NCBI GenBank assembly: GCA_019915015.1
Contig: JAHBBC010000089.1
Span: forward strand, 1 to 17,093
Source: Auriscalpium vulgare
Taxonomy: Eukaryota; Basidiomycota; Agaricomycetes; Russulales; Auriscalpiaceae
DNA: 17,093 bases
Reading direction: 5' to 3'
The position numbers were made by a program, and so were the translations under genes. The notes beneath the pieces are model-generated. The model had not been told where the DNA came from and searched no databases. It saw only the letters and a list, made by a program, of their open reading frames with translations. Positions 1 to 9,739 of this stretch are shown one piece after another (within the stretch, counting starts at the first letter, position 1; every line of letters starts with the position of its first letter).

Positions 1-777
1 CATCTGATAGGCGTCAGCGAGCGGATTAGACTTTGTAGCGATCCAAAAAGGAGAAAAAGTGAGATCGAGGCGGCAGGCGAGATCCAGGAAGCGGCGCAGC
101 AGATCCATCGTGGGTGTAGATCGGATCGAGAGAGATTGCAAGGCGATTGCCACAGCCTGATTGTCGATATGGAAGATGACGTGTTTGCCCCGAAGTTTCT
201 CCCCCCAGCAGAGAACCGCGTGGACGACCGCGAACAGTTCCTTGAATTGGATGTCGCGGTGGCGCATGCGCCGCGGGAGGCGGCATGCGAACCAGTGGGT
301 GCCGAAGACGCCGCCAATGCCTTTGGCGCCGCTGGCGTCTGTGTGAATATGAACTTCTTCGCGGGACGGCGCTAAGAAGTGGACCCCGTTCCAGTGAGTG
401 GCGATCGAACGCCACCAAGCAAGATCTCGGCGGACGGCGCCTGGTAAGCGCCGCCGCGCGTGCTGATCTCGGAACGTCGACGAGAAGCGATATGCGTTGT
501 GCAGGAACGCCCGGGACAGCGGGATGACCTGTGACACGAACTGGAGATATCCGGTCAGCTCCTGCAGCTCGCGCAGCGTGCAGTGAGACTTCGTGGACCA
601 TTCGTCCAGGAGTTCGGTCAAGATCTCGTGCTTTTCTGATGGAAGGCGAGCTTCCATCAGATTCGAATCGAGGATAAGGCCCAGAAAGTCAATGACCTGG
701 GCAGGGCCAGAGACTTTCTCCGGCTGAAAGGTCAGGCCGAGCGCCTTTCCCAATTCGAGAGCCCAATCGAGGGCGTC
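1..777 (-). pseudogene. DIRS-like retrotransposon RT/RNase H, 3' part (interrupted)
   Basis: Minus-strand reading from 777 to 1 is open in one frame and runs off the window. It first gives the end of a reverse-transcriptase palm/thumb (VIDFLGLILDSN near 660-690, LRELQELTGYLQ near 541-580). It then gives a complete-looking RNase H active-site set: Asp in HTDASGAKGIGGVFG (301-345), Glu in IQFKELFAVVHAVL (200-252), Asp in FHIDNQAVAIAL (136-171) and Asp in NPLADAY (5-25). This arrangement matches RT-RNase H proteins of tyrosine-recombinase (DIRS-like) retroelements in Agaricomycetes; the assignment is from remembered family features, not a search. Upstream, the frame meets a TAG made by the first base of transposon copy 1 (780) and the adjacent target bases. 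The gene resumes at 7635-7628 beyond the transposon. It is therefore a gene split by insertion, and nothing indicates that it is functional. Confidence 0.8.
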
Positions 778-779
778 CT
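772..779. repeat. Target-site duplication, left copy (transposon copy 1)
   Basis: GGCGTCCT lies directly left of the element's first base. The same 8 bases lie directly right of its last base at 7628-7635. Eight-base duplications are typical of the P-element, hAT and Zisupton transposon superfamilies. Confidence 0.9.
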
Positions 780-811
780 AGGACCCCCGTAACTCATGCC
801 AGGGGTATGAT
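780..811 (+). repeat. Left terminal inverted repeat, copy 1
   Basis: It begins AGGACCCCCGTAACTCA and continues to GGGGTATGAT. It pairs with the reverse complement of 7597-7627, with one mismatch (T/C at the 18th base) and one missing C in the right end of this copy. Confidence 0.93.
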
Positions 812-826
812 CCGCCAAACGGGGTC

Positions 827-908
827 AACTACCATTTTTTTTTGCGGCTCGCGACCCCTTCCAGCTACCATTCGCCCCTCAGACCTCCGTTTGGGGTCCG
901 TAGCTACC
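827..908 (+). repeat. Left subterminal ARCTACC repeats, copy 1
   Basis: Three copies of A(A/G)CTACC stand at 827-833, 863-869 and 902-908, all on the plus strand. A GATCATA lies just after the third (around 918-924). The same motif recurs four times at the other end in the same orientation. Short repeated motifs just inside the ends are usual transposase-binding sites; that role is inferred. Confidence 0.6.
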
Positions 909-941
909 ACGGATAGGATCATAGCTTCAAAAAAATCGTAG

Positions 942-947
942 TTTATT
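942..947 (-). promoter_or_regulatory. Poly(A) signal AATAAA of the transposase gene, copy 1
   Basis: The minus strand reads AATAAA here, about 72 bases past the TAG stop at 1021-1019, at a normal distance for 3'-end formation. It is the only such hexamer I saw between the stop and the element end. Confidence 0.5.
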
Positions 948-1018
948 GTAAAAAGCTCCGCTTTGCGTGCAGGCAGGAGGGGATGTACTACGGATGCGCA
1001 GAGGCCTGTCAAACTGAC

Positions 1019-4000
1019 CTATTCATCTGGTTCATCGTCACCCGCCTGTTCAAGACCCGCCTTGACCCTCCCACTAAGCTCCTTGATAGCACGAGCGATA
1101 TTCGCGACGTTCTGCTTGAGGGCGACATAGCACGCGCCATCAGATTTTACCAAAGCTAGTGTTGAGCCCGAGGTTTGGAGGGGATGGTCGAGGGCATACA
1201 GGAAGTAGGACGGTTTCAGGAAGGCGAACCGAGGGATCTTGCTAGGATCGGCGAGGGAGAATTGGTTGTGTCGGACCGGCTTGAACAGTCTCACAGCGAT
1301 GTAAGAAAGAGCGGTGATGCGAGACGTGTCCGAAGCCCAACCATGTTTGCCGTTCTTACCGGCCGACTTCTCGTACATGGTCAGGACTAACCAGCCATCA
1401 GCGCATGCCGAGTCATGTTGAAGATTACGACGCACCTTCTGCAAGGCAGATTGCCTCATCAACAAGAACCAAGCCATAAGAAGGCGGCATGCCAGTGTGA
1501 GCAGCGTAGAGGTGTTTGAGCGGCGTGACATTGGCCGAGTGTGCGACCTTGGGGACGTGATGCTTTGCGAAGATCGCTGCTCGCCTCCGTTCAGCCTGGC
1601 GGACGTCAATACCATGTATGTGCACTCATACAACACTAGCAGACGCACCTGATACGATGCATTTGCAGCGACCTCAGCCGCGTTTGCAGCCGTCCCTGGT
1701 GCAGGAGCAACAGCTTCTTCGCCGTTGATTGCTCCGTCTCGACCGCCCGCAGCTGGCTGCCGCCAGCGCATCGACCGACCCGCGCCCGTGGTAACACCGC
1801 GCTCTGTAACACCGCGCTCTTCTTGACGCTTGAGAACATCCTTGACCAACTGCAGAAGGCGTTTTTTCTCGGAGAGCGTTGACTGGGCGGGTGGACCGTT
1901 ATCAGAGGAAGGTGGTAGATCTTCCGAGGACTTGAAGGCCTTTGTTCGGACACCTTTCTCAGCCTGTCTGGTATGATGCGACCGGCGGATGACTGCGAGC
2001 TGTTCGAGATCGAATTCAGCAGAGATCACTGTGTCCTGGAAGGTCCTGCGCTCGTCGGGGTCGGACACAGCAGGGAGCGACTGGGCGAGGATCTTCCCTA
2101 TATGTGCAGCGTCTTTGCGTGTTGCATCCGCTGTGTCTTCAGGCAATTGCAGTCTAGTAATGTGAGGGTTAGACTCTGTAAGATCTATCGGCGGTGAGAG
2201 GAGGACAAAACACACATGTCGACAGTGCTCTGGACGCATAAGGCAGCTGCTGCGCAAGTCAAATCGTTCAACTGCTGGTCGAAGACCGCACCAACTCCGT
2301 CTGCATTCTCTGCCTTCTTCAACCCATTTTCAATCTGGAGCATCTCGGGCTCGTCTTCGTCCATCTCAGGACCCTCGTCTTCGGAATCGGACTGGCCATA
2401 GATTGCATCCCAAGCCTCCTGCGAATACCAACTCGACAACGATGGGAATGCGCGAACACGGTGAGCTTGATTCTGCAATTTGTCCAGAAATCCGGGTCTA
2501 GTACGAGAGCGTCCCACAGATTCGCTGCCTCCGAATGGGCCTGTTGTGTTGCTTGCTCAATGTCGTGATCAGAAGGGAATGTGGAGAGGGCATGGAGGTC
2601 GAGATGTCGATTGTCGGTATAGGTATGATTGTATCCATTCGCTCTTTCCTTGCCCTCAGATGTCTTTGCAAGGAAGAGATGCTCGCGCAAGCGGACTGAG
2701 AGCTTCGGAATCATATGATAGAAGTCTTGCAAGGTGAAGTCCTTCACAAGCTGTCGACAAATGCCGAAGACATGCTCACAGACTTCGGTTGATAGAAGCC
2801 AGGGCAGCAATGGGTATCTGCCGTCGAGGTGGTCCCGATAGATGATCACCAACTGAAGGAAACAACGACTAGGAAGTTTGTGATGTCGCGTGCCTCGGGA
2901 GATATGAAGTGTTGAGCTTTTCGGTAGCCCGCGATGTCCATGAAGTCGGTCCACATTTCCATGAAGAAGTGCGCACGCAGCACCATGCGAACACGTTCGA
3001 TAATTGGGATCGATCGATTCTGGTATGCATCCACGAGCTCTCCAAACACAAAGAGGTAGATAATCGAGCCGACCATTTCACGATGCTCGTTGGTGAACCA
3101 TGCTAGCGTATGACCGGAGAAGAGACGGGTCGCAGCATTGTCGTCTTGTCGATCAAGTTTCTCGACATCCCTCCGAAACAATGTCCCTGTTGCTTCAATT
3201 GCTGCAAGGCGGAAGTGGCTGTACGACGTCGTATAGCTGCCCAAAGTAAGTATCCGGGCACCTGAGAATGCGTTGTTCCGGTACGTCTTGCGCCCATGGT
3301 TCGAATCTTGAATGAGTGCGACAGGCTGTCGCCCTGCGCCGATGAGAGGAATGTGGAGGTTGATGTCACGATGTGAGCGAATAGGGTGCCTGAGGGTGTA
3401 GTCAATGTACGCAACGGCGTGAGCGACCAGGAGACGTTGAAGGGAGCGCTCGACAGCCGTGCCGTCTGCGGCGTAGGATACAACGTTGATCTTGCGGGAG
3501 AGAAGGCCATTCAATATTAATTCCAGGTGGACGAACAGTTGCTCCGCCGAGTTTGACTCTGAGATAGGGAGCGCCGCAACGACGATAGTCGGAACGCCGG
3601 GAAGAGGGATCTGGAGGGTCCATACGCGTATCTGGCATGTGTCGGTGAGCTGCATGCCTCCGAAGTATTCGTAGAACTCATACCTTCTTAGCCTTCTCGA
3701 TCTTCCTGGTGCGGATGAGGGCATCGAGTGTGTTGATGTCGCTCACGACGACGGGATCGCCAGGACTCCCTAGAAGCACGTAGCACTTTCGTATTGGGTC
3801 CCAGTGAGGCCTCAAAGACTCTAGCAGCTTCGTATCATCACATGCGAGGCCAACGGGACCCACAAGGTAGTCCAATGATTTCAGCCGTTCGTAGATAAAT
3901 TCAAATGTTGCCTCTGTGATGCCGATGGGAAACTGCACTTCGTGCGCACGACGTTTCCTTCGGGTCATTTATCAGTCAATTGTATCAATGCAATCTTGTA

Positions 4001-7000
4001 AACACTGACTGGAGTGTCCGTTCTGCGGGTACGGGTAGCACATTCATCATGGATTCATATGCTCGCGGCTTAAGACGTGGATAATTTGCGCCCACTCCAA
4101 TGTCATGGCTGAATATCGCATGCCGTTCAAAGGGACACCTCGTTCTTCTAAATCTTTCTTCTTGACGAGATCGTTCATCAAGGCGACAAACAAGGAATTG
4201 CCATGCTTGCCCTCGATAACGCCTCTTGCGAAGACTAGGCATGCACTATGAGGGTTCTGTGCAGACAATGATCAGAAGCTGTAACGTGGGGATACTATGA
4301 ACTTGAAGCTACTGACATCTTCGTATGCCTCCAGAAGAGGTGCAAGGTCGGGATGAGTAAGAGCATATCGATGGAGGGCCTGTATGTCGTCTTTCTGAGC
4401 ATGATTGGGGGTGAAGCGGCGATTCTTAGGCTCGGGGACTGGCTTGCGAGTCGCATTCTGGAATACGTGGACATGCAGCAGAGCGAGGCAGTTGACACAA
4501 GTAACATCCTCAGTTGACTCTTCCGGCACCCTTACAGTGCGAAGACAATCTGTCGCAAGGACATGAAGGGGAGGCGACCGATAGTTCTTCCACTGCCACC
4601 GATGCTCTTGCTCCGTGTCGACTACTTGCTTCTGGCCTTATCCAACGAACGATAATCTGGTGCCGAATACAACTCTAACGCCAAATCGGCGAGGGAAGGC
4701 CCGCCGCCCCCGCCGTATGGTGTGCGCTCCAAATATTGACGCACACGAGCGTATTTTGCTGCGCGAAGTCCGAAACAAGGACGATCTATCATTCTCGGAG
4801 CGGGGGCCTGCGTCGATGAGGTTGATGCCCAGATGTGGCCCAGTGTATGTGATCGCATTGTGCCCTTGCAAACTTTCTGGTGCTGTTTGAATGCCTTGGT
4901 GTGATACGCCCCAGTCATAAGCATGTACTTGTTGCATCGAGAGCATCGGACCTTCCGAACATCGTCTAGACAGAACTCGGCCATGTCGTCAAGCGCAAGG
5001 ATTTTCTCCTTGAATTTGGTATACGCCTTTGAGTTGTCGTCCCTACCGCGTTTGACGAAGGAATTGGCCAGGCGCGTGCTGATTGCTCCAGACGATGGCC
5101 CAACATCAGCGCTTGCGGTGCTTGCAGACACGGTAGCAATGACATCCTTATTCTTTCCCTTGGGCGCGAAGAACGGATGAATGGGCCCAGGGACAGTGCG
5201 TGTGCGTTTTGCAGGATGGATAGGCGCCTGAGCCTCTGAGTCGTGGTCAGATTGAGCGCTTGTTGCTTCACTCGCGCTCGCAGCCGTCTTGTCGTCTGCG
5301 CTCGAGCTCCCTTTCCTCCGCCTTTTCAGTAAGCCCCGCGCAGCCTTCAGTGTCGTCCCAATGGAACTGATGATCTTCTTAGATGCCCTTGACAGTCGAC
5401 TTCCATCGGATGCGCAATCCTCCGCCTCACTTCCCACCGACGACACCCTTCTTGACGACATTGACGCAGCATCAGAAGTCCCATTTTCCAAATGGCTTCT
5501 CCATTCTGTGATACTGCCAGGCCCATCCTGGTCCAGCATTCCACCACGCGGAACTGGTGGGAGATCATCGTCGACAGTGGATGGAGAGAGCAACGACCGG
5601 CCGTATGCGCAGCTGGTATCGGTGGTATCGGGCATAGGTATGTCGTCGCAGTCGCTGTCATAGCCACTAGCAGATGCAAGTACTGAATATGATGATGTAG
5701 GAGAAGGTGGCATTGACAGAGGTGGAATTGACGGATCGTATTTGCTGCCTTCGTCCATGTCTCCGCGTCGCCCCATCTGCTTTTCTTCCACCTCTGGACT
5801 GAATCCTTCAAGTAGACATTCAGCATCTCTGGTCGACTCGCCGGGTTCGGAAGCTTGAGGATTTAGAAGGTGGGCCATCCCGCGAGGGATATGATGCGCA
5901 ACAGGCTCATCGCGTCCGGCGCCGCCTGTCACAGCATCAGACCGTCGCTGATGACTTGATACCTGCGCAGAGCACCTGAGTATCGTCGTCCTCATGTCGC
6001 TAATGAGCAAAATATAGCGTACCGATTGAATATGGTCGGCAGCGAGCCTCTCGAACCACGCCAACCGTTCGACGTGGCGCCTTGAATCATCCCAAAGCTG
6101 CCAGCCCAGTGTTTCGTGTGCGACCGCATTCACGGCGATCACGCCACACGATACGTGATCTGTCTGTCTCGCTGTCGTAAGCGACTGTCCCTCCCACTTG
6201 TACTCAATGCCGAATTTGACACGCGTCCACCAGAGCAATTTCTTCTCGATGTCTTTAGGCAGGCGCAGTCCCTGATGGTAAAGGCCGTCGCCTTGTTTCA
6301 CAGGAATGGTAAGATTGCATTCCCATTGGCGACATAGTAACGTACTCACCATAGGATATTGTTTCCGCTTGACCGTCGATCTTCACGACAACAAAATGCT
6401 TGTATTTGGCGAGGAAAACAGGGAAGAGGAGTACCTTCCTATGGGTGCGCAGATCGTCTTCAATTCTCTTGAGGTAACGAGGTGAGTCGGGGAACAGGTC
6501 TTCTATTACTGTGATCTTTGAAATTGCATTCCAGAACTCGTGTCCGGCGATCTCGAAGTTGTTGGCAATTCCTGGCGTGCTCCGAACGCGGCTTCTCAAC
6601 CACATGAGCATCATGTCAACGATGGTGTCGGTGAGAAGGCCGTCTGATAACAGCGGAGCAAGGGCTGATGTTGTCGTAAATGTGGCGGCACCGGGTATCA
6701 TGAGTTGCTGGCGCCAGGGAAGCGAGTGGATAAGAGCAACAGTGCGTTCGCTTTCCATAGAACCGTCAGCGACTTGTAGCAGCCACCGCACGCTCGCCGT
6801 CCACGTCTCCTGTGCCAGGAGGACCGTACGCATCCGTTGCCAGTAAGTGATCATCCACAGCGGGGATGCACCACTTGCATATCGGGTCCATGATTGATTG
6901 TGCGCCATCCAGGATGGCCTGCGGTGCGAGTGCAGCAAGCTTGTCCACGAAGGCATCCGTAGGAAGGCTTCGTGATTTTGTAAGTGTGGTTATGGGGAAG

Positions 7001-7273
7001 ACTGCCACGTCATGGCTAAAAACAGCTTTGGTTGAGGGGTGTATGAGCTGCTGATCGCGACGAGGGAGTGGTGTAGATACGAAGGAATGAACATCCTCGG
7101 TGCCGCTGGGAGCAAAGAAGTCTCGGGAGCGTTGGGAATCCTGAGGAGCTGCTCGATGTAGGCCAGCAGCTCCGGCGGTGGGTTCTGGGATAGCTTTTGC
7201 CTTGCGAGATCCATAATTCGGGACGGAACATAGGTATTTCATCGTCGTTGTAGATTGTGATGGACTCATCCAT
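1019..7273 (-). pseudogene. Ulp1 peptidase-zinc finger-DDE transposase, copy 1 (frame-broken)
   Basis: Large multi-exon transposase gene. ATG at 7273 (MDESITIYNDDEIPMF), TAG at 1021-1019. The first half carries the Ulp1-type peptidase: His of KHFVVVKID at 6398-6396, then intron 6349-6292, then Asp of YGDG, then QTDHVSCGV. A serine-rich linker and a C..C/H...C zinc finger follow. The second half is the transposase: DDTKL at 3839-3825, ADGT at 3466, DSNHG at 3307, CEHVFG at 2777. Inferred introns are 6349-6292, 4316-4257, 4009-3958, 3683-3632, 1648-1596 and 1435-1387. Frame breaks specific to this copy lie near 7050-7110, 7187, 4631, 4067, 2863 and 2486. At each one copy 2 has a base more or less that keeps the frame. 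A frame change near 2195-2220 is shared with copy 2, so it may be an unrecognised intron. As sequenced it cannot make the full protein. Confidence 0.8.
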
Positions 7274-7403
7274 TGGCACGATGCCGGGATGGCTGCGAGG
7301 GTGATGCGCTGCACAGAAGAAGCAGGTTCGGTCCGAGGCGTTGTCGTAGAATGTCGTACGCAGCAGGCCACGTAAATTTCTACCTAATGTCTCAACTTGT
7401 ACG

Positions 7404-7421
7404 AATTATACCGGTAATTAT
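7404..7421. promoter_or_regulatory. AATTAT-ACCGGT-AATTAT element upstream of transposase, copy 1
   Basis: A palindromic ACCGGT is flanked by two direct AATTAT hexamers. On the minus strand it reads TATAATT about 130 bases upstream of the ATG at 7273, so it could serve as a TATA-like promoter element. It is conserved at 14416-14433 in copy 2. The promoter role is inferred from position and composition only. Confidence 0.3.
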
Positions 7422-7455
7422 GGGGTCAAAATCTTCTGCCGCCAGTACTTAGTCC

Positions 7456-7588
7456 AACTACCTCTGTGATCAGACATCGGTTCACCGCGCCCCTAACTAC
7501 CACATCAGGATCATACTTTTGCCCCAAATTCTAGCCCCAGCTACCTCAGACCCCTCAGAGCTTCCGGCGCAAGCGCCGTCTAGCTACC
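7456..7588 (+). repeat. Right subterminal ARCTACC repeats, copy 1
   Basis: Four copies of A(A/G)CTACC stand at 7456-7462, 7495-7501, 7539-7545 and 7582-7588. A GATCATA lies at 7509-7515. A short GGCGC/GCGCC inverted repeat sits between the third and fourth copies (7566-7577). All are on the plus strand, the same orientation as at the left end. Confidence 0.6.
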
Positions 7589-7596
7589 GTGCGAAA

Positions 7597-7627
7597 ATCA
7601 TACCCTGGCGTGAGTTACGGGGGTCCT
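7597..7627 (-). repeat. Right terminal inverted repeat, copy 1
   Basis: The reverse complement begins AGGACCCCCGTAACTCAC and ends GGTATGAT, matching 780-811. One C of a four-C run is missing relative to copy 2. Confidence 0.93.
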
Positions 7628-7635
7628 GGCGTCCT
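7628..7635. repeat. Target-site duplication, right copy (transposon copy 1)
   Basis: GGCGTCCT is identical to 772-779 and abuts the last base of the element. Confidence 0.9.
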
Positions 7636-7795
7636 GCCGAGATGCGGGGGCGTCCCTGCGCGAAGATCGCCAGAAGTCGTCGAGATAGTGACGTGACGGG
7701 CCGAGTGCCGCTGATTATTCCAGTGAAGCGCTTCCGCTAAATGATACGGTGCGAGCGTAGGCCGAAGGCGAGACGAGTCGTAGCAGCTGTCCTGC
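7636..7795 (-). pseudogene. Reverse transcriptase palm fragment between the two transposons
   Basis: This is the upstream continuation of the retroelement gene at 1-777. Minus-strand reading gives TTRLAFGLRS (about 7776-7747), then in another frame LAEALHWNNQRHSARHV, then HYLDDFW (about 7690-7670), then QDALDWA across the copy 1 insertion site. FGLRS, ALHW and YLDD are in the standard order of RT motifs, and YLDD is the metal-binding active site. The three motifs are in three frames within 120 bases, so at least two single-base indels are present. Upstream, the RT sequence stops abruptly at transposon copy 2. Confidence 0.7.
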
Positions 7796-7826
7796 AGGAC
7801 CCCCGTAACTCATGCCAGGGGATGAT
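7796..7826 (+). repeat. Left terminal inverted repeat, copy 2
   Basis: Same sequence as 780-811 of copy 1 apart from one missing T. It pairs with 14611-14642. Confidence 0.92.
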
Positions 7827-7840
7827 CCGCCAAACGGGTC

Positions 7841-7920
7841 AACTACCATTTTTTTTTGCGGCTCGCGACCCCTTCCAGCTACCATTCGCCCTCAGACCTC
7901 CGTTGGGGTCCGTAGCTACC
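7841..7920 (+). repeat. Left subterminal ARCTACC repeats, copy 2
   Basis: A(A/G)CTACC occurs at 7841-7847, 7877-7883 and 7914-7920, corresponding one to one with those of copy 1. Confidence 0.6.
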
Positions 7921-7953
7921 ACGGATAGGATCATAGCTTCAAAAAAATCGTAG

Positions 7954-7959
7954 TTTATT
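7954..7959 (-). promoter_or_regulatory. Poly(A) signal AATAAA of the transposase gene, copy 2
   Basis: The minus strand reads AATAAA about 69 bases past the stop codon at 8030-8028, as in copy 1. Confidence 0.5.
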
Positions 7960-8027
7960 GTAAAAACCGCTTTGCGTGCAGGCAGGAGGGGATGTACTAC
8001 GGATGCGCAGAGGCCTGTCAAACTGAC

Positions 8028-8600
8028 CTATTCATCTGGTTCATCGTCACCCGCCTGTTCAAGACCCGCCTTGACCCTCCCACTAAGCTCCTTGATAGCA
8101 CGAGCGATATTCGCGACGTTCTGCTTGAGGGCGACATAGCACGCGCCATCAGATTTTACCAAAGCTAGTGTTGAGCCCGAGGTTTGGAGGGGATGGTCGA
8201 GGGCATACAGGAAGTAGGACGGTTTCAGGAAGGCGAACCGAGGGATCTTGCTAGGATCGGCGAGGGAGAATTGGTTGTGTCGGACCGGCTTGAACAGTCT
8301 CACAGCGATGTAAGAAAGAGCGGTGATGCGAGACGTGTCCGAAGCCCAACCATGTTTGCCGTTCTTACCGGCCGACTTCTCGTACATGGTCAGGACTAAC
8401 CAGCCATCAGCGCATGCCGAGTCATGTTGAAGATTACGACGCACCTTCTGCAAGGCAGATTGCCTCATCAACAAGAACCAAGCCATAAGAAGGCGGCATG
8501 CCAGTGTGAGCAGCGTAGAGGTGTTTGAGCGGCGTGACATTGGCGAGTCGTGCGACCTTGGGGACGTGATGCTTTGCGAAGATCGCTGCTCGCCTCCGTT
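8028..8600 (-). other. Conserved C-terminal domain of the transposase, copy 2
   Basis: After intron 8657-8605 the exon reads AERRRAAIFAKHH... . After intron 8444-8396 it reads VLTMYEKSAGKNGKHGW and FKPVRHNQFSLADPSKIPRF, ending GDDEPDE. The YEK..GKNGKH motif recurs at the C-terminus of this family as I remember it. Function unknown. Confidence 0.45.
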
Positions 8601-9739
8601 CAGCCTGGCGGACGTCAATACCATGTATGTGCACTCATACAACACTAGCAGACGCACCTGATACGATGCATTTGCAGCGACCTCAGCCGCGTTTGCAGCC
8701 GTCCCTGGTGCAGGAGCAACAGCTTCTTCGCCGTTGATTGCTCCGTCTCGACCGCCCGCAGCTGGCTGCCGCCAGCGCATCGACCGACCCGCGCCCGTGG
8801 TAACACCGCGCTCTGTAACACCGCGCTCTTCTTGACGCTTGAGAACATCCTTGACCAACTGCAGAAGGCGTTTTTTCTCGGAGAGCGTTGACTGGCGGGT
8901 GGACCGTTATCAGAGGAAGGTGGTAGATCTTCCGAGGACTTGAAGGCCTTTGTTCGGACACCTTTCTCAGCCTGTCTGGTATGATGCGACCGGCGGATGA
9001 CTGCGAGCTGTTCGAGATCGAATTCAGCAGAGATCACTGTGTCCTGGAAGGTCCTGCGCTCGTCGGGGTCGGACACAGCAGGGAGCGACTGGGCGAGGAT
9101 CTTCCCTATATGTGCAGCGTCTTTGCGTGTTGCATCCGCTGTGTCTTCAGGCAATTGCAGTCTAGTAATGTGAGGGTTAGACTCTGTAAGATCTATCGGC
9201 GGTGAGAGGAGGACAAAACACGAACATGTCGACAGTGCTCTGGACGCATAAGGCAGCTGCTGCGCAAGTCAAATCGTTCAACTGCTGGTCGAAGACCGCA
9301 CCAACTCCGTCTGCATTCTCTGCCTTCTTCAACCCATTTTCAATCTGGAGCATCTCGGGCTCGTCTTCGTCCATCTCAGGACCCTCGTCTTCGGAATCGG
9401 ACTGGCCATAGATTGCATCCCAAGCCTCCTGCGAATACCAACTCGACAACGATGGGAATGCGCGAACACGGTGAGCTTGATTCTGCAATTTGTCCAGAAA
9501 ATCCGGGTCTAGTACGAGAGCGTCCACAGATTCGCTGCCTCCGAATGGGCCTGTTGTGTTGCTTGCTCAATGTCGTGATCAGAAGGGAATGTGGAGAGGG
9601 CATGGAGGTCGAGATGTCGATTGTCGGTATAGGTATGATTGTATCCATTCGCTCTTTCCTTGCCCTCAGATGTCTTTGCAAGGAAGAGATGCTCGCGCAA
9701 GCGGACTGAGAGCTTCGGAATCATATGATAGAAGTCTTG

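Larger units (their letters stand above)
780..7627 (-). mobile_element. Ulp1-bearing P-element-like DNA transposon, copy 1
   Basis: This autonomous-type DNA transposon of 6,848 bp is bounded by 32 bp terminal inverted repeats starting AGGACCCCCGTAACTCA. It is flanked by the 8 bp target duplication GGCGTCCT. Deleting the element plus one duplication rejoins the reverse-transcriptase frame either side (QDALDWALELG across the site), which fixes the ends exactly. It carries one multi-exon minus-strand gene from about 7273 to 1019. Class II with a DDE transposase is clear. Placement near P-element/THAP9 transposases is inferred from the SPRAY...TL segment, the D...H...RNN motif, the STE.CEH.FG motif and the 8 bp duplication. 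Strand is given as that of its gene. Confidence 0.93.

Noticed and set aside
26..601. 191-codon minus-strand open frame
   Set aside because: It is an Arg/Pro-rich shadow of the RNase H frame, which carries the catalytic motifs.
780..7627. Assignment to KDZ/Zisupton because of the Ulp1 domain and 8 bp duplication
   Set aside because: I do not see the KDZ transposase motifs (such as the 'DGNF' type strand). The SPRAY...TL, D..H...RNN and CEHVFG motifs fit P-element/THAP9 better. It is kept as an alternative in the first finding.
780..7627. CACTA/Plavaka element
   Set aside because: The ends begin AGGACCCCC, not CACTA/CACTG, and the duplication is 8 bp rather than 2-3 bp.
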